64,000 bases of DNA from Burkholderia sp. WSM2232 (GTDB taxonomy: Bacteria; Pseudomonadota; Gammaproteobacteria; Burkholderiales; Burkholderiaceae): contig NZ_AWZV01000023.1 of assembly GCF_000472545.1 (NCBI RefSeq), positions 52,160-116,159 of the forward strand, written 5' to 3'. Position numbers and translations under genes: made by a program. The notes below the pieces were generated by a model. The model saw only the letters and a program-made list of their open reading frames with translations, was not told the origin of the DNA and did not search any database. Positions 62,134 through 64,000 of this stretch are shown piece by piece. The stretch's first letter is position 1. The number at the start of each line of letters is the position of its first letter.

Positions 62134-63330
62134 ATGATCATCAAACCGCGCGTGCGTGGCTTTATCTGCGTCTCCACCCATCCGACGGGCTGCGAGGCCA
62201 ACGTCAAGGAACAGATCGACTACGTCAAGGCACGCGGCCCTATCGCCAACGGTCCGAAGAAAGTGCTCGTGATCGGCGCATCCACCGGCTATGGACTTGC
62301 CGCGCGCATCAGCGCGGCATTCGGCTGCGGCGCGGCCACGCTCGGCGTGTTCTTCGAGCGCGGCGGCAGCGAAACCAAGTCCGGCACGGCCGGCTGGTAC
62401 AACAGCGCGGCATTCGAGAAATTCGCCAGCGCCGAAGGTTTGTACGCAAGCAGCATCAACGGCGACGCGTTTTCCGACGAAGTCAAGGCGCGCACCGTCG
62501 AGATCATCAAGCGCGATCTCGGCCAGGTGGACCTCGTGGTGTACAGCCTTGCCGCGCCCAAGCGCACGCATCCGAAAACCGGCGAGGTGTTCACGTCCAC
62601 GCTCAAGCCGGTGGGCCGTGCCGTCACGCTGCGCGGCATCGACACAGACAAGGAAGTGATCAAGGAAACGGTGCTCGAACCGGCCACGCAAACCGAGATC
62701 GACCACACGGTCGCGGTAATGGGCGGCGAAGACTGGCAGATGTGGATCGACGCGCTGCTGGAGGCCGGCGTGCTGGCGGACGGCGCGAAGACCACCGCGT
62801 TCACCTACCTCGGCGAGAAGATCACGCACGACATCTACTGGAACGGCTCGATCGGCGCGGCCAAGAAGGATCTCGACCAGAAAGTGCTCGGCATCCGCGA
62901 AAAGCTTGCGGCGAAGGGCGGCGACGCGCGCGTTTCGGTGCTGAAGGCGGTCGTCACGCAGGCGAGTTCCGCGATCCCGATGATGCCGCTGTACCTGTCG
63001 CTGCTCTTCAAGGTGATGAAGGAGAAAGGCACGCACGAAGGCTGCATCGAGCAGGTGTATGGGCTCCTGAAGGACAGCATGTACGGGACGGCGCCGCACA
63101 TCGACGACGAAGGCCGTTTGCGCGCGGACTACAAGGAACTGGACCCCGAGGTGCAGCAGCGCGTGGAAGCGCTGTGGAGTCAGGTGACGAACGACAACAT
63201 CTACGAGCTTACCGATTTCGCCGGGTACAAGACGGATTTTCTGCGTCTGTTCGGGTTCGAAATCGCGGGTGTCGACTACGAGGCCGACGTCAATCCGGAC
63301 GTGCAGATTCCGCGGCTCGTTCAGGTCTGA
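62134..63330 (+). CDS. fabV: Trans-2-enoyl-CoA/ACP reductase FabV
   Basis: 398 residues, the usual FabV length. It starts MIIKPRVRGFICVSTHPTGC, has the nucleotide loop VIGASTGYGLAARI, and the Y-x8-K active site in YWNGSIGAAKK. It reduces the enoyl double bond in fatty-acid elongation with NADH and is known for triclosan insensitivity. AAGAGG precedes the ATG. Confidence 0.97.
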   Translation: MIIKPRVRGFICVSTHPTGCEANVKEQIDYVKARGPIANGPKKVLVIGASTGYGLAARISAAFGCGAATLGVFFERGGSETKSGTAGWYNSAAFEKFASAEGLYASSINGDAFSDEVKARTVEIIKRDLGQVDLVVYSLAAPKRTHPKTGEVFTSTLKPVGRAVTLRGIDTDKEVIKETVLEPATQTEIDHTVAVMGGEDWQMWIDALLEAGVLADGAKTTAFTYLGEKITHDIYWNGSIGAAKKDLDQKVLGIREKLAAKGGDARVSVLKAVVTQASSAIPMMPLYLSLLFKVMKEKGTHEGCIEQVYGLLKDSMYGTAPHIDDEGRLRADYKELDPEVQQRVEALWSQVTNDNIYELTDFAGYKTDFLRLFGFEIAGVDYEADVNPDVQIPRLVQV

Positions 63331-63693
63331 GCGTTCTGTCTGTGTTCCGTCTGTGTTCCATCCGGTCTACGGGTTTTTGCTGAGGTTTGCTGGGCGGTTT
63401 TACGGGTGTTTGCGCTTCCGCGCGCTTTCTCCCGCTTTCTCCCGCTTTCTCCCGCTGAGGCGCGTTTCCGCCCGCCTTCTCCCATTCCCGCGTGTTATGC
63501 AGACGCCCGGGCGGTTGCGCCTGCCGTCCTGAGGTTCGATCGGCGCCACCGGCCACCACCGGTTGGGCGGAGCGTTCGCCAGGGTACGCCCGGGAATTGC
63601 CGCTGACGAATTCTGCGTGATATTGTTAATCCATGCGGAGGACGGCCGCACGCCGCCTCCCCCGGAAAGCACTTTACTGCAGCGAGCGTCGCC
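63331..63693. other. Intergenic region with a short tandem repeat
   Basis: CTTTCTCCCG occurs three times in tandem at 63425-63454. The remainder is T-rich on the plus strand just after fabV (GTCTGTGTTCC is duplicated near 63337-63360), without a clear terminator hairpin. No gene is seen. Confidence 0.5.
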
Positions 63694-64000
63694 ATGAGTG
63701 ATGTACGCCACCACCTGAGTCCGCGGGACCGCCTCGAGCTGTTGTGCTGGCTCACGTGCGGCAGTCTCGGCGCTTACTACCTCAACGAGGACTGGCCAGA
63801 CGCGGCGTTCCACGTGCAGGCCGCGCACAAATGGCTGGACCGCCGCGCGCGGGAGGCCGACTGGCTCTCCATCGCAAAGCTCTCCGCAACGGCGCTGGAA
63901 ATTGCTCGCCGGCACGCGCGTTTTGTCGACACCGACTGGGCGCGCGACGCCGTCGAGGAAATTCTCGATACCGACGAACTCGATCCGCAGGCACGGCTCG
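63694..64000 (+). CDS. Hypothetical soluble protein (3' end outside window)
   Basis: The frame is open from the ATG at 63694 to the window edge, 102 residues. The visible part is helical, rich in Trp, Asp, Arg and Ala (LLCWLTCGSLGAYYLNEDWPDAAFHVQAAHKWLDRRAREADW), with no signal peptide. I do not recognise the family. Confidence 0.6.
   Translation, partial: MSDVRHHLSPRDRLELLCWLTCGSLGAYYLNEDWPDAAFHVQAAHKWLDRRAREADWLSIAKLSATALEIARRHARFVDTDWARDAVEEILDTDELDPQARL

Overview
The window looks like a secondary replicon or accessory-rich chromosome segment of a Burkholderiaceae member, most likely Paraburkholderia. The evidence is high GC coding DNA, tightly packed operons with 1-8 base overlaps, a putrescine pathway, an FabV-type enoyl reductase, and an N-type ATPase operon of the kind known from Burkholderia. 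The species call is inference; no rRNA, tRNA, phage, IS element or CRISPR array was seen.

Layout. 1-6.2 kb: 5' part of an ABC permease gene, a 1.7 kb gene-poor stretch ending in a tandem terminator, an orphan RcsB/BvgA-like regulator, a lipoprotein, and a TerC / NhaR-like / TerB-like trio. 6.4-10 kb: puuD-puuA-aminotransferase (putrescine to succinate route). 11-14.8 kb: a HAD-UbiA fusion facing a GT-C-like membrane protein. 14.8-19.5 kb: arcDABC (arginine deiminase pathway). 19.7-26.4 kb: complete N-ATPase operon atpDCQRBEFAG. 26.7-29 kb: a phosphotransferase/kinase fusion and a divergent small protein. 29.3-35.8 kb: tripartite efflux operon (outer membrane factor, HlyD-type adaptor, double-NBD ABC protein, second permease). 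36.5-38 kb: two small membrane proteins and a collapsed tetR/SDR pair. 38.3-44.5 kb: organosulfur uptake and oxidation genes plus a bicupin, then a broken lysR. 45-55.2 kb: a ten-gene amide/urea operon (urtABCDE-like transporter, formamidase, AmiC, AmiR, SDR, amidase). 55.7-64 kb: azoreductase, cupin, lipoprotein, MFS transporter, repeat tract, class A PBP, fabV and a partial gene.

Two regulatory systems can be read directly. First, five FNR/ANR/DNR-type boxes (19572, 28491, 35996, 36877, 37034) lie in an 18 kb stretch. Each has a -10-like hexamer at the class II distance toward one gene, and two of the boxes are the identical 14-mer. They tie arcDABC, the 28.7 kb small gene, the efflux operon and two small membrane proteins into one predicted low-oxygen regulon. 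The N-ATPase operon sits divergent from arcD across one box. The arc genes make ATP and ammonia from arginine without respiration; an N-ATPase could spend ATP to pump ions, so the pairing fits survival under anoxia or acid.

Second, the leader of the amide operon contains a promoter, two short hairpins with hexaloops AAAGAU and ACAGAA (A at position 1, G at position 4, the known ANTAR recognition pattern), and an intrinsic terminator that overlaps the second hairpin. The same operon encodes the ANTAR protein AmiR and its likely sensor AmiC. This predicts an amide-responsive antitermination switch controlling an entire ABC uptake and hydrolysis operon, rather than a single amidase gene.
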